A DNA stretch of 64,000 bases from Fennellomyces sp. T-0311 (GCA_025266875.1 JALLLT010000040.1:186001-250000); one strand, 5' to 3'; positions 35,108-47,250 are shown, counted from the stretch's first letter. Made by a program: numbers and translations. Notes: a model not told the origin generated them from the sequence alone.

Positions 35108-36079
35108 ATGGATTATACCGCTGGCTTTGGTGTCCCAATCATCGTCATTTCTGGAGGAGCAATGATATGGTCTGTGGTCGATACGATACGAAAAAAACAA
35201 AACTATGCGCGCTACGTCTTGATATTTGTGGCAGGTCTATTCAAGGTTTTCGGACCACTGATGCGTATCATATCCCCAGAGGTACATGACCCAGAAACCG
35301 AGTTTACAACAGATCATGTCTATGGCGATGTGGGAAGCTTGTTTTTTCATGTCATGTTTGTTCCATTACTCTATTGCATTGCTTTCGAGGTCTGCCGAAA
35401 AGGAATTGTTCTGAAAAGTCAATCAAGCATTCTTTTTGGTGAAGATACACCAAAAAGACAATACCACATACGTATGCTCTTTCCCGTATATCTCGCCTAT
35501 GCTTGGACCGTCATTTTGTTCGTAATCAGCATCGCGTACTGCATCTTTTATGACATGGATTACCAGCCCTACGATAATACTCATACAACAATGACAGGTC
35601 TGGCGGCGGCGGCTACTCATGGTGTTTGGGTGTATGTTATCTTTGCAGCTCTGCAAATTTTCATTGCGTTTCCACACGTGCGACGATTTATAAAATCGCT
35701 TGGATTCTACCTTGGTTGCGTCATGGTCGCTAGTATTGGTGTATCAGCGACGAACGAGATTTTCAGAAGATCACCTACCAACTTTTCCGGTACAGCAGTT
35801 TCTTTTGTCTTTGTAGAGCTGGTCGGTTCACTTGATCTGCTGTGGGCCTTGTGGTGTTCTCAACGATACTGGCTACAAATTGACTCAGAACCGCAACAGC
35901 GATGCTATACTTATGTTTCAGCATCCGCGATGAGTGTACAACAGCAGGAACTCGTACCACAACCTCCGCAAACGTATACCGATGTACCATTGTATCGATC
36001 TCAGAGGCAGTACGGTCGTACAAACTCTACAATAGCCACCCAAGGCAGATCAATATCTGATCGCACAAGTTCCTATTAG
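35108..36079 (+). CDS. seven-transmembrane protein, family copy 1
   Basis: Single exon, 323 residues from ATG 35108-35110; this start was chosen because the paralogues also begin MD-x-Y and because the 83-codon extension upstream is not conserved. Seven hydrophobic segments are visible, with the N-terminus likely outside. Shared family positions are a basic loop after TM1 followed by YARYVLIF, FVPLLYCIAFEVCRK in TM3, YLAYAWTVILFVISIAY in TM4, and a TM7 ending LVGSLDLLWALWCSQRYW. The C-terminal tail (about 65 residues) is Gln/Ser/Pro-rich but lacks the PxVQIP repeats of the other copies. The architecture is receptor-like, but no named 7TM family is recognised. Four related copies lie at 57.9-64 kb. 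Confidence 0.75.
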   Translation: MDYTAGFGVPIIVISGGAMIWSVVDTIRKKQNYARYVLIFVAGLFKVFGPLMRIISPEVHDPETEFTTDHVYGDVGSLFFHVMFVPLLYCIAFEVCRKGIVLKSQSSILFGEDTPKRQYHIRMLFPVYLAYAWTVILFVISIAYCIFYDMDYQPYDNTHTTMTGLAAAATHGVWVYVIFAALQIFIAFPHVRRFIKSLGFYLGCVMVASIGVSATNEIFRRSPTNFSGTAVSFVFVELVGSLDLLWALWCSQRYWLQIDSEPQQRCYTYVSASAMSVQQQELVPQPPQTYTDVPLYRSQRQYGRTNSTIATQGRSISDRTSSY

Positions 36080-36722
36080 CGGATCGCCAGCCAATCAACA
36101 CTGTCCAATTGTACAGGTGGATCTGATATTCCTTCCATGGTAGAATATCACCCCCAGAACAATCATCGTTAAAATATCCTTTTCATTGTATATATAATCT
36201 TTTGTTGTTATCACCGCGCATACATACCCTGTTTCTGTGCATTAATAAATTTTATCAGTATCTGAAAGATCAAGCAATTGATAACCTTATATTATTACTA
36301 ACTTTGAGCACCTGCTATTTATTAGTAATTTTTGCTTTTATAGTATACTACGTTTAAATTTACATCCAAGGCGAGTACATATATTCAAAATAATTGCCTG
36401 ATATTGACCAGTTGCTATTCACTACTGAAAGCCGATTCTATATGATACGCACGTGCTGGAGTACATAATTAATGAATAAAGGAAACTTTAGGATAATTTA
36501 TAGTGTGTACTGCGTCCCCACAAGCCAAAGCGCATCGCTACCAGGAGCACAATATGTTTAGCCGTCATTAAGAAGAAGGCTTAACACTACTTGTAGTAGC
36601 TGTGAAGCCTGTGCTCAGCATCAAAGTTTGGTAACATAGTACTGCGGAGGAATTAAGTCTCACCCATAAGCTGGGCAGTATATAGAAAGTAGAGAGTGTG
36701 TATATCAAGATTAGGATACGTA
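36080..36722. other. intergenic region between 7TM copy 1 and the pogo-like element
   Basis: About 640 bp, AT-rich, no ORF or motif of note. It ends in the TA target dinucleotide at 36721-36722. Confidence 0.5.
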
Positions 36723-36745
36723 CAGTGGACCCCCGCTTTTTGCAC
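36723..36745 (+). repeat. left terminal inverted repeat of the pogo-like element
   Basis: Begins CAGTGGACCCCCG and ends CTTTTTGCAC. It is the inverse complement of 37890-37912 apart from one base (C/A at position 8). Confidence 0.9.
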
Positions 36746-36911
36746 AGGCGGATTTTTAGAGAAAGCTGTGCAAAAAGCGGGGGTGTGCAAAAAGCGAGGT
36801 TGTTACACAACGGGAAATATAATAGCCATTAGCCTATATCAGCCAATAAGATTCAGTAGATAGCTAATAACATTATAAGCCTTAGTCCTTTTGCTTAATC
36901 TTCTATCAAAA

Positions 36912-37575
36912 ATGCCACCCAAAACCAGAATCGATCCAAAGCATAAAGAGACGATGGTCAATCACTACTTTGAGATGAAGGAATCTGACAGAGAAATCGC
37001 CATCCAGAAATTGATAAATGAGGCAAAACTGTGATAGAATACACAGACGTACCTGACAGAAGTACTGTTAGTCGTTGAGGGGTTTAACAGATCCATTGTG
37101 GAATCACGTAAATAGGAACAGCAATAGGAACATGCATGTGAGAAAATCAAGTTCTGCCTAAAGAGGGTTCTTCCAGTAAATGATGGAACTAGGTTTCGTG
37201 CCGATACTCTTACTGACTTGAAGTGGGCACAGATTGCTTAAGGCAAAAATGACGCCGGCCACAGTTGCCAATTGCTTTAGAAAAGCAAAGGTGTTAGGCG
37301 AAGAGGGTGAGATCGTTGACACCGGGTTAGATGAAGCAGAAGAGGTGGCATTAAATCAGATCCTTGATCATTTATATCATACATACGGAGAAAATTCTGA
37401 ATAAGCCAAAAACTTCGATGCGAACCCAGCTGAGGAAGCAGGCGTATGTTATAAAGTGCTTTTCAATGATGAAATTGTCAGCACACTACTTAAAGAGGAG
37501 CTTGTAACTGTATCTACAGAAGCAAGTGATGAATCTCAGCAACAGGACGATGTTGTTTCTCCTATTCCGGAGTAA
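36912..37575 (+). pseudogene. remnants of a pogo/Tigger transposase
   Basis: The left piece starts MPPKTRIDPKHKETMV and reads as the beginning of an N-terminal helix-turn-helix, then hits a stop at 37032. The right piece (about 37245-37575) contains MTPATVANCFRKAKVLGEEG, the conserved segment after the third catalytic Asp in Tigger-like transposases, followed by an acidic tail and a frame interrupted by TAA at 37402. The catalytic DDE domain between them is missing. Confidence 0.7.
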
Positions 37576-37889
37576 CATATCGACAAAACGCTGAAAAGGC
37601 TAAAGCCCTACTCAGCTTCTTGAATGGATTGGAGCACGAAGCAAAAGAGTCGCACTAACCAATCAGCACTGACCTCCTTAGATGAAATTACAGACGCCGG
37701 TTCGAATCTCACTATATCTGTCGTCGGATCTATATAATTAAGGTAAGCTGAAAAATGCACAACCCAAATTTTGGAGTGCATTGTGCAAAAAGCGGGGTGT
37801 GCATTTCTCTTAAGTGTTGAGCTGGATTTGCCAGAATTTGGTGCAAAAAGCGGGGGTGTGCAAAAAGCGGGGGTGTGCAAAAAGCGGGG

Positions 37890-37912
37890 GTGCAAAAAGC
37901 GGGGTTCCACTG
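37890..37912 (-). repeat. right terminal inverted repeat of the pogo-like element
   Basis: Reads inward on the minus strand as CAGTGGAACCCCG, then CTTTTTGCAC; followed directly by TA. Four further GTGCAAAAAGCGGGG-type copies lie just inside, between 37788 and 37889. Confidence 0.9.
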
Positions 37913-40300
37913 TAGTAAAAGTATTCGGAACCAACAACAGGAAATAAAATTTACTTGAATAGTAACCATCATCGGACACACGAACTGGCCGACTATGGAG
38001 ATGGATGCTTCAAGTAGTTTATGTGAGAAGGCTCGACTTCCATCATTTTAGTTTCATCCCCGAAATAAATCGAACGTTTGGAATCCTGAGCATCAATATG
38101 CTTGAAAGCGCTAGTATTTTTACACATACATGAGGAATATCAGCAAATTGGAATTATTCCAATAGATTCGTTATGTCTAATGAGTTCATGGCTACTCCCA
38201 TTTCCAGCGAACAGAGAAGAATACCAATGATGGCCTAAGTCGATTGTAGTTCGAGATACGTTACCAGGAATTCCTGTCACCATTGATTCATGCTCTGACA
38301 GTATCATGGAGGCTACAGTATACTTTCCCTATTTGTTGGCAAATTTCGCTCGTAACGCAACACCAGTTCGGTTACGAAATTTGATGACCAAAGTATATAT
38401 TGCTACGCTGGGTCATCGCACTATGACTGGTGATCGGCTTCAGGTATTTGAGTATCACTTTTATGCTTAATTTGATTGGGGCTTATACCCTCGCTTTCAC
38501 ATCCGAGGCGACAATCAAGTACTGGGAAAGTTCAATGGTTGATGAAGCCAGTATAAAATTGTTCATCACTCTAGTACACATAATATACAATGGCTTGAAA
38601 AATATTTCATCGCTGTTGTACGAATATATTGATCACCATACACGAATATTATTAGTGATATCTCCACTGCGAGAATAAAATAGCATTTGAAGGTTTCAAT
38701 ACCTTTACATGACAATCGCAAAAATATTGGCATCATGAGTAAATGTTGCATCTAGGTTTTTCATATAACTTAGGTAACCTCTGGTGTTTTGCAAAAGGAA
38801 ATTTTAATCCGGGCACTCCACTTCAATCCTTCAACATACTCCATTCTATTTATACATGGACTTTGTTTCATAGATAACCATAAACGCAGTACATATGTAT
38901 TTAGATTCTGGAATGCCCAAAGAGCACTTCCGATCAAACAATTTCCACTATAGCCTAATGAATAAAGATTTTTATCTTGAGGCAAGTGTTTCTTCATCTA
39001 TAGACGTGCGTATATGTTCTTGGCAGTGGTCGATGAATGACAATATGTGTCGTTTCGGACGTTGTCTGAACTTTTTCATTCCCTCACCCCTTTTACACCC
39101 AAATGTCGCTACTATGTATGTCTTCTTTATCTTGCCAGGATATCCCTTTGGCAAGGGAAGTATTTGACTTTTGGGATAGTCTAGACTTTATATATGTCCG
39201 TACTGGATTACTATACAGTTTTCTGACTAATAGTATATAAAAAATAAATAGAATGGGAATTTACTTTGTGATATGCCTGGCTACAGTATATAGCTATGAC
39301 AAGTGGAGTTGTACTTTATTATAGTTGTTTGCTTTCGCTATACGCAGCTCAATTCTACGGACAAATGTAAGACATACTGAGCCGGCTAAAATAGTTTTAC
39401 CGGGCCGAAACTTGGATCAAACGAAATTTTGGTTGCTGTTTCTTCCCCAGAATGAAACCTTCATTCCAAGTAAACGCCAGTGGAGATTCATGCTGTCAAC
39501 CCCGCACATACGTGGCATGCACGCTGATGCACACGTGTGTATGTGTCGGCTGCGGTAAATATATTTGCCGACAAGCTTTTTTCAATCTATGCATCCGGAA
39601 AAGACAGGTGTTTTATGGCTGTTGTCGTACGGAGTGTCTTCGGCATGATGATCCGGATACCGTGCAGAATCCTCCTGCTTTCTGTAAAAGACAGGTTTGT
39701 ACTAACTTATTATTACTGGCGGCTCAATAAGTAACGTGTTAAAGAACAGTTGGACGTTCAATAACGCTTCGGATCTGTCATCGGCTGGTAACCCTGAGGA
39801 AGAGGTGTACGCATTGGACATTCCCACGATTATATTCCACAGTTAGCCGATCACATACCACGCTATGGAAACTCAATAAACTTTTCAATTTGATCTACAA
39901 TTGCATCGACATCATTTGATCTATTAATTCAGGCTGCAACTCGCTACAAGGAGGAGGGTTTGCAGAGGGATGGGAGTTGTCCTGGTGATCATTAATAGCG
40001 CTGGAACACGTCAATCTGAATGTAACAAGGTAACATGACCAACGAAAGCAGAATGACAAAGCAGAATGGCCAAAACAGACAAGCCATAAATCAGCGGATA
40101 CAAGGGAAGCACTTTACATAAGCTTAGAGGCGCAAAGAAAACGCGCAGAAGTTCACATGTAATGTGCTGAGTCATACTTTTCAATGATTACCAATTATCC
40201 AAGAGTGCAGATCGCGCATCGAAAATTTCACGTTACGACTTACACAGTGAACAAATAGACTTTCTTTCCGCTCGTTTTTTGTTGTGTGTCAAAAACAGCT
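37913..40300. other. intergenic region, no assigned gene
   Basis: About 2.4 kb of mixed AT-rich sequence. Frames at 38430-38678, 38895-39167 and 39325-39730 are open but short, lack splice support and resemble no family. No repeats stand out. The last 200 bp serve as the RIB3 promoter. Confidence 0.5.
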
Positions 40301-41092
40301 ATGGTAAATATGCCGCAAAAGTGTGAAGAATACGAATTCAACTCGGTCGAAGATGCCCTCAAGGACTTTGGTGAGTTGTGCAAAGCCGTGCCCTAACCTG
40401 TCGTGCTTACCCTTTGCCAATATAGCCGAAAACAAGTTTGTCATCGTCATGGACAATGAGGACCGGGAGAATGAAGGCGATTTGATTATTGCTGGCAAGG
40501 AAATTACAACTGAGCAAATGGCATTTCTGATTCGGTACTCGAGGTTAGTCATCGGCGGTAAAATAAAGGGGGCAGGCGACAGTGTCTTTGGAGGCGGTAG
40601 CTGATCGTTTGTTGCTGTTGCTATAGTGGGTATATCTGCGTGCCAATGACCGGTGAGCGACTGGACGAGCTTCAATTGCCCTTGATGGTCCCAAAGAACA
40701 CTGAGCTTATGAAAACTGCATACACGGTCTCCGTCGACTATGTGCATGGCACGTCTACTGGTATTTCCGCCCACGACCGAGCAATGACCGCACGGAAACT
40801 GGCTGATCCAAACAGCAAGCCTGAAGATTTCTCCCGTCCTGGCCATATTCTGCCGTTGCGCGCAGTGCCTGGTGGTGTCATGGATCGATTTGGTCACACA
40901 GAGGCTGCTGTGGACCTTTGCAAATTGTCGGGTATGCCTGCCGTTGCTTGTATCGGAGAGCTGCTCAAGGAGGATGATGTAACGGGTGGTATGGCCAGAC
41001 GTGACGATTGTTTTGCGTTTGGCAAGAAGCATGGCATCAAGATGATCACCATCAAGGATTTGATTGCCTATAGAAAGCGCGTAGCTCTGTAA
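40301..41092 (+). CDS. RIB3: 3,4-dihydroxy-2-butanone 4-phosphate synthase
   Basis: Converts D-ribulose 5-phosphate to formate and L-3,4-dihydroxy-2-butanone 4-phosphate, the four-carbon precursor of the riboflavin xylene ring. Exons are 40301-40370, 40426-40543 and 40627-41092 (654 nt, 217 residues; yeast Rib3 has 208). Catalytic and metal-binding motifs are complete: [57 protein letters not shown] and GHTEAAVDL. The Cys in the ICVP motif and the GHTEAA Glu are present. There is no GTP cyclohydrolase II domain, so it is the single-function fungal form, not the bacterial or plant fusion. A second ATG at 40310 could also start translation. Confidence 0.96.
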
Positions 41093-42633
41093 ACGACATG
41101 CGTTCCCTGTTTTTTTCTTAATTTTTAGTGTTTCTCCATCTTACCCTTAGTCTGTTCGTACCCATATTCCACGTACACGCGCACACGCCCTATATTTGCT
41201 GTTGTTGTTTCGCTTTTCTTGTATATAGAAACTTATTGGCATGACTTTTTATAAAGGCTGATAAGCCGTCTTATCCCTAGATACTTGGTCGTCCACGAAT
41301 ACTTGTTTACATTTGTCAGCCATTGCCCTGTCAAATCCAATACCGGATCTCCCCGCATGAACCCACTTTGCAACCAAACTTTTCCATCGGAGTCTGGCGC
41401 TGCCCTCGTCATCCCCTCAGTTTCCTTTTCTGTCACAGCCACCCGCAGTAACAAACGAACTCTCGTTGGCATGGCGCGCTTCAAGCGTGATCCACGCACG
41501 GCGTCGACAAATATGTTAAACCAGTGGGCAAAAAATCAGTCAGCCATATAAAACATTGACCTGAGGTGAATGTCTGGTATAGACATATCTTACATAATCG
41601 ACAGGAATTATTTAAACATAATCTCTTAATAACAAACTTTTCCAACATCCAGAAACCAATTAAAGCAGTACACGCTATATTCTATCTTTCCAGAACTTGC
41701 AAAGAAGAATCATCAAATATTGAACTTCAGCCTATGTAATAGTGATTGAGGATGATAGATATTACGGTATGCCCAAATCTCCTTCCAGAGGATGCCTTGA
41801 CGCTTGGAACTATACAAGTCTCTTGGAATACGCAATTCTGCCATACATATTGATAATGTATATTAGCTGCTGCCTGGCTAATTATGCTCACGCTTAAAAT
41901 GGATGATACACACGGCCTGGGATATCCCCGAAGCTCACTTGTTTGCTATGCCTCACAAGTAAAGGTGACATTGAAGCTTTAAGCGACAAAGTACACATCT
42001 ACCGTCATTATGAAGCAAAGAAGTTGCCCATCTATTCAGAATCAACTTTCCGTGCGGACAACGATATCTGAATATAAGTGGTATGATGGTAATAATTTAC
42101 GTGCATATATATATAAGAAGTGACAGAATCCGAGTTCCCTGTACTACCTAGTAGAAAAGTTGGCTGTAAAATTGAAAGAATCGTTAATGAGCTGCTCTCT
42201 CTGATATACGTAGAGCTTACTACAAATAAACCATACATAACTTTTCAAATAATTGATGCCCTCATGTCAAGTAAACATAGGCAAGTCTCACACCTCTGAA
42301 ATATAATGGAGGGCTTGTAATATTGAAACCAGTGCTTAAGGATGTCACCAAGTAATATTTTGAGTGCGATCATGTGGAACAATTTAACCTCTGATCAAAA
42401 ATGCTTTTAATGCAGCTGTGATCAGCGAAGATCGGGAAACCTTGGTACAATATGTAACCTAGATACGCGAGTGATCGTTGTCATATACGTTGCCAATGGA
42501 TTAGGTTAGTTCACCTGATCAAATTTTGAGGCGCTTGGCAACAGGCGAAATAGAATGGGAGGGCCACGCAACGCGCCTGGAATTTTTCGCTGCTTCCCGC
42601 TGTTTTGGCTTGGCCTCCTTGTCTCGGACCATC
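41093..42633. other. intergenic region with one unassigned ORF pair
   Basis: About 1.5 kb. ORFs of 88 codons on both strands overlap at 41233-41551; the minus one has a slightly protein-like make-up, but neither matches a family. The rest is AT-rich. Reading frame upstream of the F-box ATG (42526-42633) is open but has no ATG and an in-frame stop at 42500. Confidence 0.45.
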
Positions 42634-43770
42634 ATGCTGCAGAGGCTACCGATCGAACTCTTCTGCACTGTCCTGAGATACCTTCCGTATGATGATTTAG
42701 AGGAATTACACAAGATCCCCTTGTTTGAGCCGGTTGTGCGGCATCACTTACTTCGACATTACCGATTCCATTACCAAGTCAGCTCACTATTGCGGATATT
42801 CGAATCAATGCTCCCGTCCGACGAGGACCAACGGGGCGACATTGCCGATCAGTTACTCGAACTTATCTGTCATGTTGTCGAAAAGTGTCCGAATTATGAG
42901 CATCGCAACAAGTTTACGGATCTGCTTACTATTTTGGAGAACATAGTGGTCAAACGGGTGCTCGCAATCGACCTGAAACCGAGTGGCGAAAACGATTATG
43001 CAATACTTTGCCTGGACATTCGATACAAGTACCTTCACCAACCATCAATCCGAGCTCTTCACGATCCAGTATATGCAAAAAAGAGCGATCGAGCGTTTGC
43101 AAAAGTTAAACTTATGCTGTCTTTATTTCTTGTAGAAATACCGCAGACGAAGCACAAAATACCCGCTCGCACCGTTTCTGCCAAGAGAATACACTTGGGT
43201 ATGGCGGCGTCAATGCGCGGGCGTAACCAGATTCCTTAACAGTAAGCGGACTCCTCTCTCGTTGAATGACAAAGACCGACGGCAACGTTTAAGATTCGCG
43301 CGGTTTTTTGGCCAGTTGTTCAAAGTAACCAGTCTGTATCTTGAATCAAATTTGGATGGCACCTTTGAAGAGTGTGTGCGTGAGGCGCTGGTGGCTGGCG
43401 ACGTTGAGAGTTTGTTGGCCATGTGTGCGACCGCTGAACGACCCGTGGATGTCATGCATATGTGCATGAGCGTTAATTTGCAACTTGAGCAATTGTGGAG
43501 TTATATCGAGAGCCTGGATGACTGGATCGCCACCGATCCGACCCCAGAGCAGAGGGCTCGCATTGCGCAGAACGAGCAGCAGCAGCAGCGTCAGGAAGAC
43601 TTCCCGCCGGAATGGGTGCTGCCAGATCGATACAAAATCACCGATGACACAAAGCTTCGGTTAACCGTAAGTTGATGTTTCTGTGAGAAAAGATCCAGGC
43701 ACGGCCCTTACACGCTCTTGTGTAGCTCATGGACAACCTGTATAAGCAAGGATGGCGCTGGTTCGACTAA
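42634..43770 (+). CDS. F-box protein, 330 residues
   Basis: The N-terminus is an F-box, the Skp1-binding module of SCF ubiquitin ligases: MLQRLPIELFCTVLRYLPY followed by DDLEELHKIPLFEPVVR. Proposed exons are 42634-43094, 43136-43198, 43243-43666 and 43726-43770 (993 nt, phases agree). The last intron is canonical. The first two are short (41 and 44 nt); without them the frame stops at 43239 after 201 residues, so intron retention would give a truncated form. The body is helical (LELICHVVEKCPNYEHRNK; RFARFFGQLFKVTSLYL) and ends DNLYKQGWRWFD. No WD, LRR or Kelch substrate domain is visible. The start is the first ATG in frame directly at the F-box. Confidence 0.65.
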
Positions 43771-44024
43771 TCATTCTTTTCTCGTGGATCATCACTTGTA
43801 CTTTCATATCTTTGCATAACATATACCGTCAATGACTCTCACTTCCCCCACACACCTAATGTATCTAATCCCTCCTTTGACATATCCACATACATTTCAA
43901 TTTGAATGGGCAAAATACAACTTTCCTGAATTGACTACATGACGACGCGTTGCTGTGATACGAAATCGTGAAAATGCATAGCAAGTCAGAGCAGCCCGAA
44001 AATTGACCCCTTTCGCTGCCACCC

Positions 44025-44987
44025 ATGTCTTCTCATAAGCTTATAAAGGAGGGCACTGTCCGCACAGGGCTGACGCAAGGTATCGAATACAATGGCTGGA
44101 CCATTACGAGCAAAAAGTCACCAATCTGCAACTCGACCGAAATGGACAAGTAAAAGAAAAAAGAATTCGTAATTGCAACCCTTTCAGTCATCCAACCGAG
44201 TATAAAAGTCTTCAAAAGGATCTTGGCATTCCACCGCCCGAGATGGTCTTTGGTAACAATAGTGTCACGCTGACCTACAATGATCGAACAATCATTACCT
44301 TCAACGCACGCGATGCACTTGCCATGGTGGAGCATAAGGACACCATCAAGGTCGCTTATGCAGCAGAATGGGCTCGAAATAGCACGCGATCCGACGTCAA
44401 AGACGTGGTCAAGCCTTATGACTGGACGTATTCGACACCATACAAAGGCACTGCTCAGGGATTTGAAGAAGCAGAGGAACCGGAGGTCGATATTGCCAGG
44501 TTACAACAGCAAGAACCGATCTTGTTTTACGATGAAGTCATTTTATACGAGGATGAGTTAGCGGACAATGGCACAACACTCACATCTGTTCGATTGGTTA
44601 GTGGTTCGTATATTTCGGAAGTGCTCTTTGTCTAAATTGTTATCAAAAGCGCGTGATGCCATCGTGTCTTCTGGTTCTTCATCGTATGTTTATGCGTGTG
44701 GACAATGTCATGTTCCGGATAAACGATACGCGAATCTACCATACATTTGGATCACCCTTTGTTGTCCGGGAATACACATCAAGAGAAGATCGATTCCAAA
44801 CTGTGTTTAATGTAAGAATCTCTCTCTCTCTTATTTTTTGGTAACTAATAATAATATATGATCTATTTCACTGCAGAAATTACCAGGATCCAAAAGCGAT
44901 GTATCCCTCCTAGGTGACCCTAATTGGGTCGTTTCCAAACTGCCTTCGCCCACTACATTTGTTAGGGAACGCTTATTAATAAACTAG
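44025..44987 (+). CDS. TIP41: TIP41-like regulator of PP2A-type phosphatases (TOR pathway)
   Basis: Tip41 binds Tap42/alpha4 and tunes Sit4/PP2A signalling downstream of TOR. Exons: 44025-44149, 44188-44596, 44650-44811 and 44877-44987 (807 nt, 268 residues). Conserved blocks are IPPPEMVFGNN, FNARDALAMV, KVAYAAEWARN, KPYDWTYSTPYKGT, FYDEVILYEDELADNG, RVMPSCLLVLHRMFMRVD and RINDTRIYHTFG. The first intron is only 38 nt but joins the frames exactly. The stop codon TAG at 44985-44987 overlaps the stop of the convergent WASP gene through the palindrome CTAG. Confidence 0.95.
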
Positions 44988-47250
44988 TCGTCCCATTCAC
45001 TGCCACTACTATCATCATCGGAATCATCCGATTGAATTGCTTTCTTGCGATCATGTAGTGCAGCAATCAAGCTTGTCGTCAGATCGCCACCTCCAGCAGC
45101 AGCTGCTGCTGCACCGCCAGCGGCAGCTCCACCAGCCAATGTTGCATTTCTTGTGGAAGGGGAAGACGCGCTAAATGGTCCGCTGCGATCTTTTTGCAGG
45201 TCTTTGGGTGTGCTTCGAAGTGATCCAATACCACCAGCGCCACGAATCGCATCCATAAGTGCACCACGACCATCTTGTGGAGGAGGAATACCCTTGGGTA
45301 CATTTCCGCTTGGGGGTGCAGGTGGAGGAGGTGGACCGCCCGTTGGTGGAGGTGGTGGTGGAGGAGGTGGCGGGGGTGGAGTGACACCCGGTGGAGGTGG
45401 AGGAGGCGGTGGAGGCGGAACATCACCCGCTGGCGGTGGAGGCCGAATAGAAGTTGCTGGGGGTGGTGGAGGAGGAACAGTTGTTGGAGGTGGAGGCGGG
45501 GGTCTGCTACCTGGTGGAGGAGGAGGTGGACCACGTCGCTCTCTACTAGGAATTGGTGGTGGTGGTGGCGGAACCGGACGTTTCGAAGGCATTGGTGGCA
45601 AAGGTGGAGGAGCAGGTCGCGTAGGTGAAGAACGAGCATCCACAAATTCATCGTCCGAATCCTCATCATCAGACAACTGTACACCACGGGCAATATCCTC
45701 CTGGAAAGCAGTTGATAAAGGCGACGGTTTTGCAGGAGATACTGGAGCAGGTGGTGGCGATGTTGCGATTGACATGCGATAGGGATTATTCGATTTCGGG
45801 GTAGAGACCGGTGGTACGGGAGGTGTAGCCACTGAAGGTCGAGGTGGTGTTGGTACCACTGGAGGTGCTGCCACGGGCGGTGGAGGGAGGCTCGAAACAG
45901 GACGCGGGGGCGTAACACGTGGAGGCGGAGGTGGGATAGCTTCGACAGGCGATGGTTCGGGCGACGGTTCAGGAGATGGCTCGGGTGACGATTCTTCGTA
46001 TGTTGTTTGAACAGGTGGCGGCGGTTCTACACGAGGAGCAACCGGTGGTGGGGGAGGAACATGAGACACGGGTCGCGGTGGTGTTGGTCTTGGCGGTGGG
46101 GGTGCAGGAATGTTAGCACGAGATCCAGGCCGAGCAGGTGGTGGAGGCGGTGCAATCGATTGACGTGCAGGCGGTGGTGGCGGCGGTGCATTGCGACGCG
46201 AAGGAGGAGGTGGTGGGGGTGGCCGACGACCTAAAACAAAGCTAATAAGTACACAATTTGTTTTATGCAAGAACAAGTGCTTTACCGCCAACAGGAGGTG
46301 GAGGAGGGGCTGTACGACGCGCAGGTGGTGGCGGTGGGGGAGGTCGTGATGCCGTTTTCGGTCTGGCTGGCGGCTGCGGCGGTCCACCACGTTGATTCAC
46401 AAAACTCTTGATGAAGTCCTGATTCTCGTTAATCTCCTGAGCCGATATACCCAACGACTGTAACTGGTCGAACAATCCATCCCACTCTGGGTCCGTGTTT
46501 TGAACGCTGAACCCCTTTTCTGGAGTATAACCGATATGTCCCAGATGCCGGAATTCTGAAGGTAGACCAATCTGCGTCTTGTCTACTTTTGGTTTCTTGC
46601 CATTGTCTACCACGTTTGTTACCACCAATTGAACGATTATATCATTGGTTTTTTATACCTTTCTTCTTGTTGTTTGCGGGTTTCTTCTTTTTGGTAGGTG
46701 CTAGTGTCTCTCGACCCACAACCTTGGTATAAAACCCGGACGCATCGTTAGTGTCCGCGAACGACAGCCCATACATGTATTCCTATTACACATGTTAGTG
46801 GCATATTCACGGCAGATGAACCGGATAAACTTACGTCTCCAGCGAATGTAAAGAAAAAGGGCGTTTGCATACTCAGCTCGAAACCGTCATACAACTCTTG
46901 CTCCCACAAGATGTCCCGAGGATGCTAATAATATTCATTTGAGTCACCATGCTTACCAAGCCTTGGCTTCATGTTCACTTTACCATCAGATCCACAATTG
47001 TAAAGAAGAGCGATTTTCGTTTCTTGTCCTTGAAGAACACAACAGCACCCCAAATATTCGAGTAGGCCCATTTATGCGGATTCGGGTAGGCAACGTAGAG
47101 GCGCGCGACAGTAGCCGCATAGATTTTCTAAGAAGAATCATCGAGTTCAGCATGGAGCTCTCGGTACATTTTATCTGTCCCTACCGAGTTGGGCAATGCT
47201 CGCCGAACTTTATTCTTATCTTCGGCCGATGCAAGTGCTTTTGAGGGCAT
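44984..47250 (-). CDS. WASP-family activator of the Arp2/3 complex (Las17/Wsp1 homologue)
   Basis: Promotes branched actin nucleation at endocytic sites and in hyphal tips. Exons: 44984-46230, 46286-46606, 46659-46782, 46835-46924, 46984-47127 and 47185-47250 (1992 nt, 663 residues). Domains in order: WH1/EVH1 (about 20-135: ATVARLYVAYPNPHKWAYSN, LWEQELYDGF, FADTNDASGFYTKVVGRE); a CRIB/GTPase-binding region (about 160-215: KTQIGLPSEFRHLGHIGYT); a long proline-rich region with runs of up to 12 prolines for profilin and SH3 partners; an alanine/glycine patch; a WH2 actin-binding motif (GRGALMDAIRGAGG); and an acidic C-terminus ending EWDD whose Trp contacts Arp2/3. Unlike yeast Las17, the CRIB is recognisable, so Cdc42/Rac control is likely. 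It heads a trio of actin genes in the same orientation. Confidence 0.93.

Larger units (their letters stand above)
36723..37912. mobile_element. pogo/Tigger-type DNA transposon, internally deleted
   Basis: A 1190-bp element bounded by TA on both sides (36721-36722 and 37913-37914), the target duplication of the Tc1/mariner-pogo superfamily. The terminal inverted repeats start CAGTGGA and match at 22 of 23 positions (36723-36745 versus 37890-37912). Subterminal copies of GTGCAAAAAGCGGGG occur once or twice at the left end and five times at the right. Inside are only the N-terminal and C-terminal remnants of a transposase, so the DDE catalytic core has been lost. It is a non-autonomous deletion derivative. 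Confidence 0.85.

Noticed and set aside
37690..37712. tRNA-like GGTTCGAATCT box
   Set aside because: No matching acceptor stem, D-arm or anticodon arm can be folded around it, and it lies inside the transposon remnant.
45045..45782. Long plus-strand Gly-rich ORF
   Set aside because: It is the antisense shadow of the polyproline region of the WASP gene; glycine runs arise from the complement of proline codons.
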